From Butyrivibrio sp. VCD2006 (GTDB lineage Bacteria; Bacillota; Clostridia; Lachnospirales; Lachnospiraceae), in the NCBI RefSeq assembly GCF_000423925.1, contig NZ_AUIX01000003.1, positions 1 to 64,000 on the forward strand: a stretch of DNA of 64,000 bases. The letters are read 5' to 3'. Below the pieces are notes generated by a model, which did not search any database, was not told the DNA's origin, and saw only the letters and a list, made by a program, of their open reading frames with translations. The position numbers and the translations under genes are program-made. Positions 7,008-15,194 of the stretch are shown in pieces (the first letter of the stretch is position 1; each line of letters starts with the position of its first letter).

Positions 7008-8696
7008 TTATTTTTTAACTCTAAGTTTTTTGCCCTCGTCATCACTGTTTATTTCTGTTGTTATTATTGTGTCATTTTCAGTAATTCCGTTTGTAATTAT
7101 TGTATATCCGTTATCGGTTGTACCGGTTGTTACTATTCTCTTTTCTGCCATCCCATCATTTAAGACATAAACATATTCACTTTTATCATCTGAATGAACA
7201 GCCTTCTCTGATATGCTCAGTGTTGTCTTTTTAATATTGGACATAATTTCAATCTGTGCACCAATTCCGATTGTAGGATTTGCATTTTCATCATCAAGCG
7301 AGACAACAACCCTGACTCTAGGCTCGCCTTCCGAATCTGAGCTTGCAATCTGACCTATATCAGAAACCTGTCCATTGTAGGATTTATCTCCTATTTTTAC
7401 CTTTGCTTTCTGTCCTGCCTTTACTCTGTCGAGTTCTTCTCTTGATAATAGAATTGAAGCTTTATATCCACTACTTGGCTGAATGACGAACAGAGGTGTT
7501 CCCATCTCGGTCACAGCTCCTTTATCAACCAATTTATCAATAATAGTCCCGCTAATCGAAGCCTTTATACCCTGTCTTGCTATTTCAAGATCTTTTTGTG
7601 CTGATTCCTGTTCTGCTTTTGCAAGAGCAGCTGAATCTTCATACTGCTTAAGCTTTGTATCACTAAGTATTTTATCTTCAGCAGCCTTCTGCTCTTCAAG
7701 GCTGGCATCCCATTCATTGTTAATTACATCAAGCTCCTTAGAGAGCTTCATATACTCTTCATATTGCTGACTCATGGTAGCTTGAAGCGACGTCGATGAA
7801 AGCACCTTCTTTTTATCAGCAAGATCGGTCTCAAGGCCTTCAACAGAACCTTCTGTTGTTTCTTTATTAGCTATCGTCTGATCAATTTGAAGTTCAAGAT
7901 TTTCTTTTTCTCCCTTTTTCTCGTCCCTTTCATTCTTCAGTGATGTAAGGTTCTTCTTTTCACTCTCCATCAAAACCTTATAGCTTGAATATGCAGGAGA
8001 ATCGGATCCGCATTTAGCCATCTCATCCTGATAGGATTCAATAAGTTCCTTTGATTCTTCAATTTTTACATTAAGGGAATCAATATCAGTTCCTAAATTT
8101 TCAAGCTTTTTCTGAGACTCCTCATAGTTTGTTGCTTCATTTGCAAGCTTTGAAGACTCAGAAGAAAGATTTTTTTCGATATTGCTAATCTCGCCTTCAA
8201 TCTTTTGAATGCTCTGATTAAGGGTGCTTCTGTTAGCATTATAGGCTGCACTGATTTCATTCATTCTGTCAACAATCTCATCATATTTTACATTAAGACT
8301 GTTCGACTCACTTTTGGCATTCTCTGCTTTTTCTATATAATCTTCATTTTCCTTTAAAGCAGCAATATAACCGTCTTCATAATATGCTGCATTTAATTCG
8401 GCTTTATTATATCTTTCCTCAGCATCAGCAAGATCATACATTGCAAGAATATCTCCGGTATTAATAACATCATTTACACCGGATGTCACCTGTGCCAATT
8501 TACCTGAAATAGGCGCATAAACAGTTACAGGTTCATCTGCTTCGATCAAACCTGACTCTGTAATATTCTGACTTATTTCTTTTTTTACTACTTGTTCTAC
8601 TTCAACGGGATTTGGCAGCATACTCAAGCCAAGAACACTTCCGGCAGCTGCAAGAACTATTGCCCCAGCAATTATATTTTTCATTACCCTCTTCAT
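7008..8696 (-). CDS. HlyD-type membrane fusion (periplasmic adaptor-like) protein
   Basis: This 562-residue protein has an N-terminal membrane anchor (residues 9-26). A lipoyl/barrel-sandwich half (APISGKLAQV, about 61-70) follows, then a long Glu/Lys/Ser-rich coiled coil from about 100 to 375. The second lipoyl half follows (SISGTIIDKLVDKG), and then beta-barrel and membrane-proximal domains. In Gram-positives such proteins partner MacB-like ABC permeases to export peptides or lipids. No ABC genes adjoin it: it has its own promoter and terminator. The coiled coil is long for the family. Confidence 0.85.
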   Translation of the reverse strand: MKRVMKNIIAGAIVLAAAGSVLGLSMLPNPVEVEQVVKKEISQNITESGLIEADEPVTVYAPISGKLAQVTSGVNDVINTGDILAMYDLADAEERYNKAELNAAYYEDGYIAALKENEDYIEKAENAKSESNSLNVKYDEIVDRMNEISAAYNANRSTLNQSIQKIEGEISNIEKNLSSESSKLANEATNYEESQKKLENLGTDIDSLNVKIEESKELIESYQDEMAKCGSDSPAYSSYKVLMESEKKNLTSLKNERDEKKGEKENLELQIDQTIANKETTEGSVEGLETDLADKKKVLSSTSLQATMSQQYEEYMKLSKELDVINNEWDASLEEQKAAEDKILSDTKLKQYEDSAALAKAEQESAQKDLEIARQGIKASISGTIIDKLVDKGAVTEMGTPLFVIQPSSGYKASILLSREELDRVKAGQKAKVKIGDKSYNGQVSDIGQIASSDSEGEPRVRVVVSLDDENANPTIGIGAQIEIMSNIKKTTLSISEKAVHSDDKSEYVYVLNDGMAEKRIVTTGTTDNGYTIITNGITENDTIITTEINSDDEGKKLRVKK

Positions 8697-8730
8697 AAGC
8701 TTAATTCCCCATATCTCAAAAGATAAAAAA

Positions 8731-8758
8731 ATTTTATCACAACAGACTGATATTGCAA
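8731..8758 (-). promoter_or_regulatory. Promoter of the HlyD-type gene
   Basis: On the minus strand TTGCAA is separated from TAAAAT by 16 bases. It sits between the DUF1015 terminator and the HlyD-type start, about 35 bases upstream of the ATG. Confidence 0.5.
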
Positions 8759-8796
8759 TAGATAAAAGGCTGTTATCCTTGAAATAACAGCCTTTT
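8759..8796 (-). terminator. Terminator of the serC-serA-DUF1015 operon
   Basis: The 13-bp arms 8764-8776 and 8784-8796 (AAAAGGCTGTTAT type) are perfect. They lie 18 bases past the DUF1015 stop, and on the minus strand a T-rich stretch follows. Confidence 0.8.
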
Positions 8797-8814
8797 TATT
8801 GATGCCAATATAAA

Positions 8815-10056
8815 TTATTCAGCTATAGCGTGAATGAATAAACCACTTAGAAGTTTAGGTTCAAACCAGGTGGATTTCGGAGGCATAAGCCTTCCCGCAT
8901 CCGCAACCGCAAATAATTCATGAATATCTGTCGGATACATCGAAAAAGCCAGGACGCAATCTTTGCCACATCTCTTTTCAAGCTCTGAAAGTCCACGGAT
9001 TCCACCGACAAAGTCTATTCTGGGATCATTCTTGGGATCACTGATATTAAGCAGCGGAGTAAGTACCTGATTCTGAAGTATGCTTACATCAAGACCATCT
9101 ACCGCATCATTGCTGATAATATCATCATGGGCATTTAGTCTGTACCATTTATTGCCAAGAAGCATACCTATTTCGCATTTCTTCGAAGGCTTTACTGCTT
9201 CGGTTTCTTTAGCAACATCGAACTTCTCGGATATCTTTTGAAGGAATTCGTCCTCGCTCATCCCACCAAGATCCTTAATCACACGGTTATAATCCATGAT
9301 CATAAGCTCACTATCAGGGAAAAGTACAGATAAGAAGAAATCATACTCCTTATTACCTGTTGCAGAAGGATCCTCAGCTCTTCTCTTCTTTGCTACCTTA
9401 ACAGCTGAAGCGCATCTGTGATGACCATCAGCAATATAAATGCTGTCCATAGTACCGAAAGCATCAGCAATTGCTTTTATCTCATCGTCTCTGTTAACAA
9501 CGAAAACTCTGCTCTTAATGCCTTCCTTTGTAACAAAGTCATATACAGGCTTCTCTTCTGCCTTAACTCTGTTTATGACACTTCTTATTGCATCATTTTC
9601 TCTATAGCAAAGGAAAATCGGTCCTGTCTGTGCATCACAGGAATCGACATGATGAATTCTGTCAGCTTCCTTCTTGGCAAGGGTGTTCTCATGCTTTTTT
9701 ATTATGTTATTGTCATAGTCATCTACAGAGCTGCAAGCTACAATACCGGTCTGAACTCTGCCATCCATTGTCTGCTCATAAAGATAGTAACAAGGCTTAT
9801 CTTCATGAATAAAGGTGCCGTTCTCAATTTTCTCCCAGAGCATATCATGTGCCTTCTGATAAACTTCCTCGGCGTACATGTCATAATCCTCAGGAAACTG
9901 CGTCTCCGGTCTGTCTATTGCAAGGAATGATAAAGGTTCACGTAAAACCTCGACCCTTGCCTCCTCTCTGTTATATACATCATAGGGAAGCGCAGCCACC
10001 CTTGATGCGACATCACTACCCGGACGATAGGCAGCAAAAGCCCTCACATCAGCCAT
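8815..10056 (-). CDS. DUF1015 family protein, serine-operon associated
   Basis: This 413-residue protein begins with the DUF1015 hallmark ADVRAFAAYRP and the PYDVYNREEA segment. It also has the conserved IADGHHRCASA motif (about residue 208), which looks like a His-rich catalytic or binding site. The family has been called HipA-like or SerB-like, but its biochemical role is not something I can state. It lies 14 bases after serA in an operon serC-serA-DUF1015. That arrangement recurs in Clostridia and suggests a role in serine metabolism, perhaps replacing a missing phosphoserine phosphatase; that is inference. Confidence 0.85.
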   Translation of the reverse strand: MADVRAFAAYRPGSDVASRVAALPYDVYNREEARVEVLREPLSFLAIDRPETQFPEDYDMYAEEVYQKAHDMLWEKIENGTFIHEDKPCYYLYEQTMDGRVQTGIVACSSVDDYDNNIIKKHENTLAKKEADRIHHVDSCDAQTGPIFLCYRENDAIRSVINRVKAEEKPVYDFVTKEGIKSRVFVVNRDDEIKAIADAFGTMDSIYIADGHHRCASAVKVAKKRRAEDPSATGNKEYDFFLSVLFPDSELMIMDYNRVIKDLGGMSEDEFLQKISEKFDVAKETEAVKPSKKCEIGMLLGNKWYRLNAHDDIISNDAVDGLDVSILQNQVLTPLLNISDPKNDPRIDFVGGIRGLSELEKRCGKDCVLAFSMYPTDIHELFAVADAGRLMPPKSTWFEPKLLSGLFIHAIAE

Positions 10057-10070
10057 AAATATTAACCTCT

Positions 10071-11240
10071 TTATACGTCTTTTCTTACTACGCGGACTCT
10101 GATTACACCATCGATCTTGCTTACATTTGAAACCAGCTCATCTGAAATTGCTGTTTCAACGTCGATGATTGTATAAGCATAGTCACCTCTTGATTTATTT
10201 GTCATGTTAGAAATATTGTAACCTGCATTTGCAAGAACCTGAGTAAACTGGCCGATCATACCTGAAACATTCTTGTGAATGATAGCAAGACGAGGTCCTG
10301 TGCAGATTCCCTGCTCGCAGCGAGGCATATTTACAGAGTTAACAATGTTACCATTCTCAAGGAAGTCCTTCATCTGAAGAACAGCCTTAACAGCACAGTT
10401 GTCCTCTGACTCCTCTGTTGATGCACCAAGGTGAGGAATTACGATACATCCGTCGTGACCTGCTGTTACAGTATTCGGGAAGTCAGTAACATACTTTCTG
10501 ATCTTGCCGGAGTTAATTCCTGAAAGAACATCAGCCTCATTGCAAAGGATGTCTCTTGCAAGGTTGATAAGGATAACACCCTTCTTCATCTTAGCGATTG
10601 CTTCAGCATTAACCATGCCCTTTGTGCTGTCAAGAGCAGGAACATGGATTGTGATAATGTCACACTTTGAGAAGATATCATCAACATTAGTTACATGCTT
10701 AACATCAGAAGAGAGGCTCCAAGCAGCATCAACTGAAAGGTAAGGATCATATCCGTATACATCCATACCAAGATTTCTTGCAGCATTAGCAACTCTTACA
10801 CCTATTGCTCCAAGACCGATGATACCAAGCTTCTTACCTGCAATCTCAGTACCTGCAAACTTCTTTTTTGTCTTCTCTGTGAGCTTTGCAATCTCAGGAT
10901 CACCTGCATTTGCACTTACCCACTGAACACCACCGATGATGTCACGGGATGCGATAAGCATAGCAGCGATAACCATCTCCTTAACACCATTAGCATTAGC
11001 ACCGGGAGTATTGAATACAACAATACCTTCATCTGCACATCTATCTACGGGGATGTTGTTTACACCGGCACCTGCTCTTGCAATTGCAAGAAGGTTATCT
11101 GAAAACTCCATCTCGTTCATGTTTGCACTTCTTACAAGAACACCATCAGCATCATCGATATTCTCAACTGCTTCGTAATCCTTTGTGAAATTATTAAGAC
11201 CAACCTTTGCGATAGGGTTGAGGCACTTGTATTTAAACAT
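10071..11240 (-). CDS. serA: D-3-phosphoglycerate dehydrogenase
   Basis: This enzyme oxidises 3-phosphoglycerate with NAD as the first step of serine synthesis. It has the Rossmann motif GLGAIGVRVANAA (about residue 147), the catalytic Arg region (NLARDI) and the HLGASTEES catalytic histidine segment (about 273). The C-terminal ACT domain ends IDGVIRVRVV. At 389 residues it is the short form with one ACT domain, which usually binds serine for feedback control. It follows serC across a 90-base gap that contains a solo half of the palindromic repeat. Its GGAG ribosome site lies between that repeat and the ATG. Confidence 0.95.
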   Translation of the reverse strand: MFKYKCLNPIAKVGLNNFTKDYEAVENIDDADGVLVRSANMNEMEFSDNLLAIARAGAGVNNIPVDRCADEGIVVFNTPGANANGVKEMVIAAMLIASRDIIGGVQWVSANAGDPEIAKLTEKTKKKFAGTEIAGKKLGIIGLGAIGVRVANAARNLGMDVYGYDPYLSVDAAWSLSSDVKHVTNVDDIFSKCDIITIHVPALDSTKGMVNAEAIAKMKKGVILINLARDILCNEADVLSGINSGKIRKYVTDFPNTVTAGHDGCIVIPHLGASTEESEDNCAVKAVLQMKDFLENGNIVNSVNMPRCEQGICTGPRLAIIHKNVSGMIGQFTQVLANAGYNISNMTNKSRGDYAYTIIDVETAISDELVSNVSKIDGVIRVRVVRKDV

Positions 11241-11260
11241 TTTTATTCTCCTTATATATT

Positions 11261-11309
11261 CCCCTCATCAGTCAGCTTCGCTGACACCTTCTCCCCAAGG
11301 AGAAGGCTT
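11261..11309. repeat. Solo left half of the palindromic repeat element, copy 3
   Basis: CCCCTCATCAGTCAGCTTCG, the TCAGC/GCTGA hairpin and CCTTCTCCCCAAGGAGAAGG match the left end of copies 1 and 2. There is no tandem array and no right terminal repeat. It lies between serC and serA, 20 bases upstream of the serA start, in the same orientation as the full copies. Confidence 0.85.
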
Positions 11310-11330
11310 GGATGTCAGTAATCTTTTTTA

Positions 11331-12416
11331 TCAACCGTTAGTTTTCTCAAAGCTCTCCATGAAATCAACAAGCTTCTGAACGCCTTCCTTAGGCATAGCG
11401 TTGTAAATGCTTGCGCGCATACCGCCTACTGATCTGTGTCCCTTAAGGCTTACAAGACCATTTGCTGTCGCCTCAGCTATGAACTTAGCATTGAGCTCAT
11501 CACTGTCAGTTACAAAAGGAACGTTCATAAGTGATCTGTCCTCAGGTCTTACAGTACCCTTGAACATCTTGCTGTTATCAAGGAAATCGTAAAGGATTGC
11601 AGCCTTCTCCTCATTTCTCTTCTTCATTTCTACAAGGCCGCCCTGCTCCTTAAGCCACTTAAATACAAGACCACACATGTAGATAGCCCAGCAGTTAGGT
11701 GTATTGTAAAGAGAACCGTTGTCAGCCTGAGTCTTCCACTTGAGCATGGTAGGAACGAAATCAGGAACATCATCTCTTATAAGGTCTTCTCTGATGATGC
11801 TGATTACAAGGCCTGCAGGACCTACGTTCTTCTGAACACCACCGTAGATTACGCCATAATCATTTACATTAACGGGCTCGGATAAGAAGCATGAAGAAAC
11901 GTCTGATACAAGAATATGTCCCTTAGTATTGGGAAGCTTCTTAAACTTTGTTCCATAAATTGTATTGTTCTCACAGATGTATACATAATCTGCATCCTCA
12001 GGGATATCAAGATCAGAACAATCAGGAATATATGAGAAAGTTTTATCTGCACTTGATGCAACTTCTACAGCATCTCCGTACTTTTTAGCCTCAGCAAGAG
12101 CCTTCTTAGCCCACTGACCGGTAACAATATAAGCTGCCTTTTTATTCTGCATAAGGTTCATGGGAACTGCTGCAAACTGCTGACTTGCGCCTCCCTGAAG
12201 GAATAAAACTTTATAATTATCAGGAATATTCATAAGATCTCTGATATCCTGCTCAGCTGTCTGGATAACCTGATCGAATGTTTTTGATCTGTGACTCATC
12301 TCATTGATAGACATTCCGCAGCCGTTATAATCAAGCATTTCTGCTGCAGCCTGCTTTAAAACCTCTTCCGGAAGTACTGCCGGACCAGCACTAAAATTGT
12401 AAACTCTAGACACCAC
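11331..12416 (-). CDS. serC: Phosphoserine aminotransferase
   Basis: This PLP-dependent fold I aminotransferase makes phosphoserine from phosphohydroxypyruvate and glutamate. At 361 residues it has the normal length. It starts with YNFSAGPAVLP, has the GGASQQFAAVP loop (about residue 75), and the PLP lysine lies in YGGVQKNVGPAG (about 194). The C-terminal HRSVGGMRASIYNA segment binds phosphate. It opens the serC-serA-DUF1015 operon, behind a good promoter 80 bases upstream and a GGAGG ribosome site. Confidence 0.96.
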   Translation of the reverse strand: MVSRVYNFSAGPAVLPEEVLKQAAAEMLDYNGCGMSINEMSHRSKTFDQVIQTAEQDIRDLMNIPDNYKVLFLQGGASQQFAAVPMNLMQNKKAAYIVTGQWAKKALAEAKKYGDAVEVASSADKTFSYIPDCSDLDIPEDADYVYICENNTIYGTKFKKLPNTKGHILVSDVSSCFLSEPVNVNDYGVIYGGVQKNVGPAGLVISIIREDLIRDDVPDFVPTMLKWKTQADNGSLYNTPNCWAIYMCGLVFKWLKEQGGLVEMKKRNEEKAAILYDFLDNSKMFKGTVRPEDRSLMNVPFVTDSDELNAKFIAEATANGLVSLKGHRSVGGMRASIYNAMPKEGVQKLVDFMESFEKTNG

Positions 12417-12495
12417 TTTTTCCTCCTGAACTTTTTCAAAAACCTCAAAAATATTTTTCCAGTTTTTGAATTTCGATTTTCAAATTGTTAATACC

Positions 12496-12523
12496 ATTCT
12501 AACTACAAAATATTTTTTGTCAA
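12496..12523 (-). promoter_or_regulatory. Promoter of the serine operon
   Basis: On the minus strand a perfect TTGACA is followed after 16 A/T-rich bases by TAGAAT. It lies 80-107 bases upstream of serC and downstream of the terminator of the previous gene, so it would give a leader of about 70 bases. Confidence 0.7.
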
Positions 12524-12557
12524 CTATATATTCCATAATTGATGTTATTTAATTATT

Positions 12558-12593
12558 TTACAAAAAAAATTGATGTTCTAAGACATCAATTTT
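12558..12593 (-). terminator. Terminator of the leuB-ilvD-ilvB unit
   Basis: The 11-bp arms 12566-12576 and 12583-12593 are followed on the minus strand by further T residues (TTTTTTTTG). It overlaps the stop codon of the GT2-GtrA gene. Confidence 0.8.
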
Positions 12594-13656
12594 ATCTTTT
12601 AAAAACGAATCTCCTATTAAACTGATAAGCAACAAAAAATAGTACAAAGTCAGTAGGTATCTTGATTAGCACCTCTTCTCCGCCGACATATCTATGTATT
12701 GTGGAAACCAGAATCGCACTTATAAGCATTTGACAACCGGCCACAATAACGAACCTTTTAAATGTCTCTTTTTTACCATGTTTCTTTTTAAAAACAAAGC
12801 GATAATTAAAATTATACGACATTGTTGCTGATATTATTCTGGCAATTATAGTTGATATGTATATATAAATTTGGTGTCTGCCAAGTAAACTAAATCGTCC
12901 CAAAACAGTACACAGCAATGTGAATAAAATTATATCAACCAGTGTGGCCCATATTGATATCAGCATATATGTAGCGAAATTCACATATATGAAAAAGCTT
13001 TCACGCAAGGTTCTGTACTTTTCGGTCTTTTTGCGACTAGAAAAGGATGTCTCAAGGTCCGTTTCAATGACATCAATATGATAATTCTTTGTATATACAA
13101 TTATATTTGTATCAAAGGAATAACCTTCTCCTATTACCTTAAGAAGCTTCTTCATGTATTTGGCGGGTATTCCTTTTAATATTGATTGAGAATCATTGAC
13201 AGTGAGACCAAAAAGAAATCTGTATGAATATGTAAAAATAGTATTCGTGATCTTATTGGAAAGTTTAATTTCACTTTGAGATTTATCTCTGTTGGTTAAT
13301 ATCAAAGATTCCGGATTATCAGCAAGTAGTCTTGCACATTTACATATATCAGAAATCTTATAGATACCATTACAGTCACTTATAATGCATCCCTTTAAAT
13401 CATCACAATTCAGAAGCGCATGATTAAAAGCTGTCTTTAAGCTTCTACCATAACCAAGATTGACGCTGTGATGGAGTATGGTGGCATTGAATTTTTGCTC
13501 AATATGCTCAAAAAAGCCTGCCATTTGCGGTCCATTACCATCATCAACAATAATAATCTTACTAAATCCATTTTCACTTAGATCACTTACCAGATTTATC
13601 AGATTATCATTTGGTTTATAAGCCGGTATTATTACCGGAATATCATTAAATATCAT
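12592..13656 (-). CDS. GT2 glycosyltransferase fused to a GtrA-like membrane domain
   Basis: The N-terminal part is a family 2 glycosyltransferase of the dolichol-phosphate-mannose synthase type: VIIPAY, IIIVDDG and NLGYGRSL. The C-terminal 130 residues carry four membrane segments of the GtrA family, with repeated NFNYRFVFK and FNRRFVFKR motifs. Such fusions charge undecaprenyl phosphate with a sugar for wall or lipid glycosylation. The usual DAD metal motif reads DCN (about D94-N96). I chose the ATG at 13656, behind GGGAAAG, over a TTG at 13710 that would overlap the upstream gene. It is the last gene of its unit and may supply donor sugar to the GT-C-like protein upstream. Confidence 0.82.
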   Translation of the reverse strand: MIFNDIPVIIPAYKPNDNLINLVSDLSENGFSKIIIVDDGNGPQMAGFFEHIEQKFNATILHHSVNLGYGRSLKTAFNHALLNCDDLKGCIISDCNGIYKISDICKCARLLADNPESLILTNRDKSQSEIKLSNKITNTIFTYSYRFLFGLTVNDSQSILKGIPAKYMKKLLKVIGEGYSFDTNIIVYTKNYHIDVIETDLETSFSSRKKTEKYRTLRESFFIYVNFATYMLISIWATLVDIILFTLLCTVLGRFSLLGRHQIYIYISTIIARIISATMSYNFNYRFVFKKKHGKKETFKRFVIVAGCQMLISAILVSTIHRYVGGEEVLIKIPTDFVLFFVAYQFNRRFVFKR

Positions 13657-13681
13657 TCTATAGCTTTCCCGCATAAAAAAA

Positions 13682-15175
13682 TTAATAATATAAAAGAACC
13701 GGTACCCCAACGTCTACAAGTTCGTAAAGGCGCTCCATCAGATCCAGAGGAGAATTGATACATCCATGGGAACCGGAGTGTTTATATATCTCGCCACCGA
13801 ATTCCTTCCTCCAGGTTGCATCATGTATGCCAATGCCCTTGTTAACGCCAAGCCAGTAGTTTACATAAGAAGCATAATCAACACCTCTCAATATTGTGTG
13901 ATATCTCTTATTGTAAACATGATAAAGGCCAACAGGTGTACCACGACCAAGAGATGTGTTGCCCGTAACAATATCGTACTGAATTGTAAGCTTACCATTC
14001 TTGTAATATCTGAGTTTTTGATTTCCCATGTCTACAAGAATGTACTCATCTCCAAGTTCATTTCCATCTACTGTAAACGACTTATTTGGTAATGCAATCT
14101 CATTCTCGGATGGTCCGATTCCTTCGATTGAATTGATAAAATCCTCGAACTCTTTCTTCTCATCAGCAAGCTTTCCATCTTTGCTTCCGCTTACGTAGAT
14201 TGTCGCCTCTCCATCTTTCTGAAACTTTTCGATACAATTATTCGTATCAAGCTCTTCAAGACAGCCGTTTACAAAATCATATATTTGGGAACAGCTAAGG
14301 AGAATATTACCATCCTTATCCGTTACAAAGTTTTCTTCAATTTTATAATCTTTTGGAAATTGTATAGTCTTATTACCGGCAAGAAATAATCCTTCTCCAG
14401 GATTTTCTTCAGATAATTCCTCATCTTGTGCTTCACCAAGCTCATCTAAAGTGACCATCCATTCAGCAAAATCCTCAGATGCAGCAGCGAATTTCTTTTC
14501 GCCAATAACAAGAGCTGCCTGTATATTCTGAACTTCATCCACCTTATCATATACAGCTTTAAGCTCTTTATCACTTTCTGTAAGTGTCCTTATGTCATAG
14601 AACTGAATATCCTGGCTTAAATCAATCTCATACTCTTTATTTGATATAGCATTTTTGGCACAATCAAGGAATTTATTAAAATTTGGGATGGTTCGATCAT
14701 CAACCTCAAGATAATATCCTTCTTCATTTCTCTTTAGCTCATAACAGTCACTGTTATCTTCATCGAATATTTTCCATTCCGCAAGAAGATTTCCGAGCTT
14801 TTCTTCATTAAAGGTAGGATTTCCCTGTATCTGTCGACTTCGCGAAGTCAAAAGATTGAGTCCCCATGCAAATGGGTTCTGTGACTCAAGCATATCCTTT
14901 AATTCATCATAATAATCGACTTTGAAATCGATATCATTGGCATCGATGAAACACTTTTGACCTTCCGCAGCAGTAATGAGCAAACCGCTGTAATATGAGT
15001 TTTTAACAAGGTCTCTATTAGCTTCTTCCGCTGTTTTACCTGTGCAGTAAATGTTATTGATCCAGGTTCCATAGGCAAAAGTGCCATTGTAATAAAAGCC
15101 CAGCATCAGATAAACTGCTACAAGCATACAGACGGAAAACGCCAATATAAGATATAGAATTCCCCTCTTTTTCAT
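13682..15175 (-). CDS. L,D-transpeptidase (YkuD) with N-terminal anchor
   Basis: This is a 497-residue surface protein. It has a single N-terminal membrane helix (residues 6-27), a long extracellular region of the PG_binding_4 type, and a C-terminal YkuD domain from about 375. The catalytic signature HSGSHGCINSP (about residue 470) contains the active cysteine. The IHDATW segment supplies the upstream histidine. It would form 3-3 cross-links in peptidoglycan or attach proteins to it. It lies 19 bases after ilvB. Confidence 0.92.
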   Translation of the reverse strand: MKKRGILYLILAFSVCMLVAVYLMLGFYYNGTFAYGTWINNIYCTGKTAEEANRDLVKNSYYSGLLITAAEGQKCFIDANDIDFKVDYYDELKDMLESQNPFAWGLNLLTSRSRQIQGNPTFNEEKLGNLLAEWKIFDEDNSDCYELKRNEEGYYLEVDDRTIPNFNKFLDCAKNAISNKEYEIDLSQDIQFYDIRTLTESDKELKAVYDKVDEVQNIQAALVIGEKKFAAASEDFAEWMVTLDELGEAQDEELSEENPGEGLFLAGNKTIQFPKDYKIEENFVTDKDGNILLSCSQIYDFVNGCLEELDTNNCIEKFQKDGEATIYVSGSKDGKLADEKKEFEDFINSIEGIGPSENEIALPNKSFTVDGNELGDEYILVDMGNQKLRYYKNGKLTIQYDIVTGNTSLGRGTPVGLYHVYNKRYHTILRGVDYASYVNYWLGVNKGIGIHDATWRKEFGGEIYKHSGSHGCINSPLDLMERLYELVDVGVPVLLYY

Positions 15176-15194
15176 ACCATTCCTCGGACAAATA

